From Woeseiaceae bacterium (GTDB lineage: Bacteria; Pseudomonadota; Gammaproteobacteria; Steroidobacterales; Woeseiaceae): 5,719 bases of DNA. The stretch's first letter is position 1. Each line of letters opens with the position of its first letter. Made by a program: the position numbers and the translations under genes. The stretch is from contig JALHUQ010000131.1 in the NCBI GenBank assembly GCA_022866645.1, positions 1-5,719 on the forward strand, written 5' to 3'. Below the pieces are notes generated by a model. The model saw only the letters and a program-made list of their open reading frames with translations. It was not told where the DNA came from and ran no database searches. Below are positions 3,919 through 5,719 of the stretch, piece after piece.

Positions 3919-5719
3919 TCACTGGTAATTTGCGAAAGCCGCGACAAGGTCCGCGCCATGCGCTTTCTTCAGCGCCGCGCACAGTTGAATGCTTTCGACA
4001 GTCTGCGCCAGATCGCGTTCGTATCCCGGCAAGTCGTCGGCATGCGCGATAATAAATTGCTGCCAGTCGTCAGCGCCGTTATCCGAACAAAACGCCCCGC
4101 CCAGTCCCGGCAACACGTTCGAGCGGAATGTTTCCGGAATCATCGCAATGAGGGCATCGTCGTTGTCACGCAGCCACGCATACGTCAGCTCGGTGGTCGC
4201 GACACGGGCCATCTGCCGCGCGACGACGCCGAACCCTTCGGTGCCCTTGAAATCGCCGGCGAGGACCGCTTCCTGCAATTTTTTCACGACGAGCGGATCC
4301 TCGGCACGTGCGAGTGCCCCGATCGCCGCGTTGCGAAATGCAGGATCGTCGGATGAAACGGCTTGTGCGAGCAGCAGATCAAAAAACCGTTCGCCGATAT
4401 CTTGCACACCAACACTGAAGATAGTCTCGAACTCGCTCGCGGCTGCCGCGCTCAGGTCGGGTTCACCATCGAGACCAATGACTTTTGCAGCTTGCTTCGC
4501 AAGCGGTTCGCGCATCGCCTGGTCCTTCGCAACGACAATAAGGAAGCGCTGCAATCGCTGGCGGAGCAATTGCGAGCCAGCATCATCAGATCCTCTGAGC
4601 TTGGCGAACCGCGGCGCGGCGATTTTGCGTAGCGCCGCTTCTGCTACCGGCAATTCGCTGACATCAATAATGTCGATGATCGATTCGAGGTGCGCGGCGA
4701 CCGCATCCGCGACATCCCAGGCCTTGTGACCAGCCAACGTCGCCATGCCGGAGAGGTAGGATGTAGCCGAAACCTTGCCGGCTCGAAACGCGGCGTCGAG
4801 ACTGTCTGCCAGAACCAGCGCCTCAGCCGGGTTCAATTCCGGCGCGGCCGCTATGAGACTGCTCCAGCCGGCATCATCCAGCGAGAAACGATAGTAGCCC
4901 GCTCCATCTGCATTGGGATGTACCGTTGTAGGGCATGTACCCGGTTCAAGGTCAAATGATTGCTCCGTTTCACTTAACAGCGTGCACGAAGTCTTGCGTG
5001 TTCCGTCGGCATCGTAGCCGACGCACATTGGTATTTGCCACTTGCCGTCGTTCGGTTTGATCGCAGAGCCAAGCGGCGCGTATCGCGTTTGCTGCACATT
5101 GATTCGCGGCTTGCCAGGCTCCTCGCAGTCGAGACGTACCGACAGCAAAGGCACACCGGGCTGCTCGATGAAGGTCTTGAATGCGCCCTCAACTTCGGTG
5201 CGATCGGAGCCTTCTGCAATTGACGCGATAAAATCCTCTGCAGTAGCCGTTCCGTCCGCATGCCGTTGCATGTGCACGCGCATACCGGCCTGAAACATAT
5301 CTTCGCCCACGTACCGCTCCAGCATCGCCAGCACGCCAGCGCCTTTCTGATAGGTGATGCCGTCGAACGCGCTGGTAATTTTCTCGTTGCTATCAATCGG
5401 TTCGCGAATTTCTCTGGCCGCAGCGAGCGAGTCGTTTGCCATGGCGCCCAGTGCGCCGCTAAGCAATCCGCGATTGAACTCACCCTCCGGCCAGTACCTG
5501 TCTGCCACTTTGTACATCATCCAGGATGCGAACGACTCGTTCAGCCAGATGTCGTTCCACCATTTCGGCGTGACCAGATCACCGAACCACATGTGGGCCA
5601 TTTCATGGGCATGCACAGCGGTATAGGTTCGGCGCTGGTTGAGCGGCGAATCCTCGTCCATGAGCAGCAGGTATTCGTCGTAGGTGATCGCGCCTGCATT
5701 TTCCATTGCGCCGCCGAAG
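3919..5719 (-). CDS. M1 family zinc metallo-aminopeptidase, ERAP1-like C-terminus (5' end outside window)
   Basis: The minus-strand frame enters from the right edge reading FGGAMENAG and ends at the TGA at 3921-3919, giving about 599 residues. Roughly the first 300 residues of this family are missing, including any signal peptide, so the Met at 5706 is the M of GAMEN and not the start. Numbering from that Met: GAMEN binds the substrate N-terminus, the zinc site HEMAH (34-38) is followed after exactly 18 residues by Glu57 in LNES (HEXXH-X18-E), and Tyr119 in ITYQKGA is the expected transition-state-stabilising tyrosine. A beta-sandwich-like domain (about 185-260) and a long alpha-helical region starting near GYYR (270-273) resemble the ERAP1-like C-terminal domain. 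The six cysteines (194, 228, 241, 258, 540, 576) all lie after the catalytic domain, which suggests disulfides and an exported enzyme, though this is inference. It should release N-terminal residues from peptides. It converges on the NfeD-slipin-SIMPL cluster. Confidence 0.95.
   Translation of the reverse strand, partial: FGGAMENAGAITYDEYLLLMDEDSPLNQRRTYTAVHAHEMAHMWFGDLVTPKWWNDIWLNESFASWMMYKVADRYWPEGEFNRGLLSGALGAMANDSLAAAREIREPIDSNEKITSAFDGITYQKGAGVLAMLERYVGEDMFQAGMRVHMQRHADGTATAEDFIASIAEGSDRTEVEGAFKTFIEQPGVPLLSVRLDCEEPGKPRINVQQTRYAPLGSAIKPNDGKWQIPMCVGYDADGTRKTSCTLLSETEQSFDLEPGTCPTTVHPNADGAGYYRFSLDDAGWSSLIAAAPELNPAEALVLADSLDAAFRAGKVSATSYLSGMATLAGHKAWDVADAVAAHLESIIDIIDVSELPVAEAALRKIAAPRFAKLRGSDDAGSQLLRQRLQRFLIVVAKDQAMREPLAKQAAKVIGLDGEPDLSAAAASEFETIFSVGVQDIGERFFDLLLAQAVSSDDPAFRNAAIGALARAEDPLVVKKLQEAVLAGDFKGTEGFGVVARQMARVATTELTYAWLRDNDDALIAMIPETFRSNVLPGLGGAFCSDNGADDWQQFIIAHADDLPGYERDLAQTVESIQLCAALKKAHGADLVAAFANYQ

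Noticed and set aside
3712..4356. Long plus-strand open frame (214 codons) antisense to the M1 peptidase gene
   Set aside because: Most of it lies opposite the clearly real M1 peptidase coding sequence in GC-rich DNA, where antisense frames stay open by codon bias. Its translation has no recognisable domain and it has no good ribosome binding site.
3989..4729. Plus-strand open frame of 246 codons inside the M1 peptidase gene
   Set aside because: It is fully antisense to the M1 gene and rich in Ser/Arg/Ala, typical of a shadow frame. There is no domain resemblance.

Overview
The window looks like chromosomal DNA from a GC-rich Gram-negative bacterium, most likely a proteobacterium and possibly a gammaproteobacterium. 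The clues are a classic lipobox lipoprotein, ordinary AGGAG-type ribosome binding sites on most genes, and the gene families present. This placement is an inference from gene style. No rRNA, tRNA, mobile element, CRISPR array or phage gene is visible.

Layout: (1) 1-391, minus strand: the 5' part of a small lipoprotein gene of unknown function, cut by the window edge. (2) 392-636: a divergent intergenic region with several short dyads, a sigma-54-like element, and an extended -10 element placed so close to the next start codon that a leaderless mRNA is plausible. (3) 637-3634, plus strand: three consecutive envelope genes. They are a membrane-bound NfeD/ClpP-class serine protease with an unusual Asp-rich insert, its expected partner slipin (SPFH/Band 7 protein), and a membrane-anchored or exported SIMPL-domain (DUF541, YggE-like) protein. 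(4) 3635-3918: a short non-coding stretch that holds the first ~32 codons of an enoyl-CoA hydratase (crotonase) gene on the minus strand. This fragment keeps its ribosome binding site but is cut off abruptly about 15 bp from the end of the SIMPL gene. (5) 3919-5719, minus strand: the C-terminal two thirds of an M1-family zinc aminopeptidase with an ERAP1-like C-terminal region, cut by the window edge at its GAMEN motif.

How the genes work together: NfeD protease and slipin form a well-known conserved pair. In archaea the protease cleaves the hydrophobic C-terminus of the slipin, and the matching C-terminal segment is present here. The SIMPL gene lies 79 bp downstream on the same strand with its own strong ribosome binding site, so a three-gene membrane/envelope-maintenance operon is plausible but inferred. 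The M1 peptidase converges on this operon. The crotonase fragment between them marks a past deletion or rearrangement, or possibly a contig mis-join.

I do not see a clearly novel system. The points most worth a second look are the crotonase breakpoint, the promoter/start architecture of the NfeD gene, its acidic insert, and the slipin-NfeD-SIMPL association.
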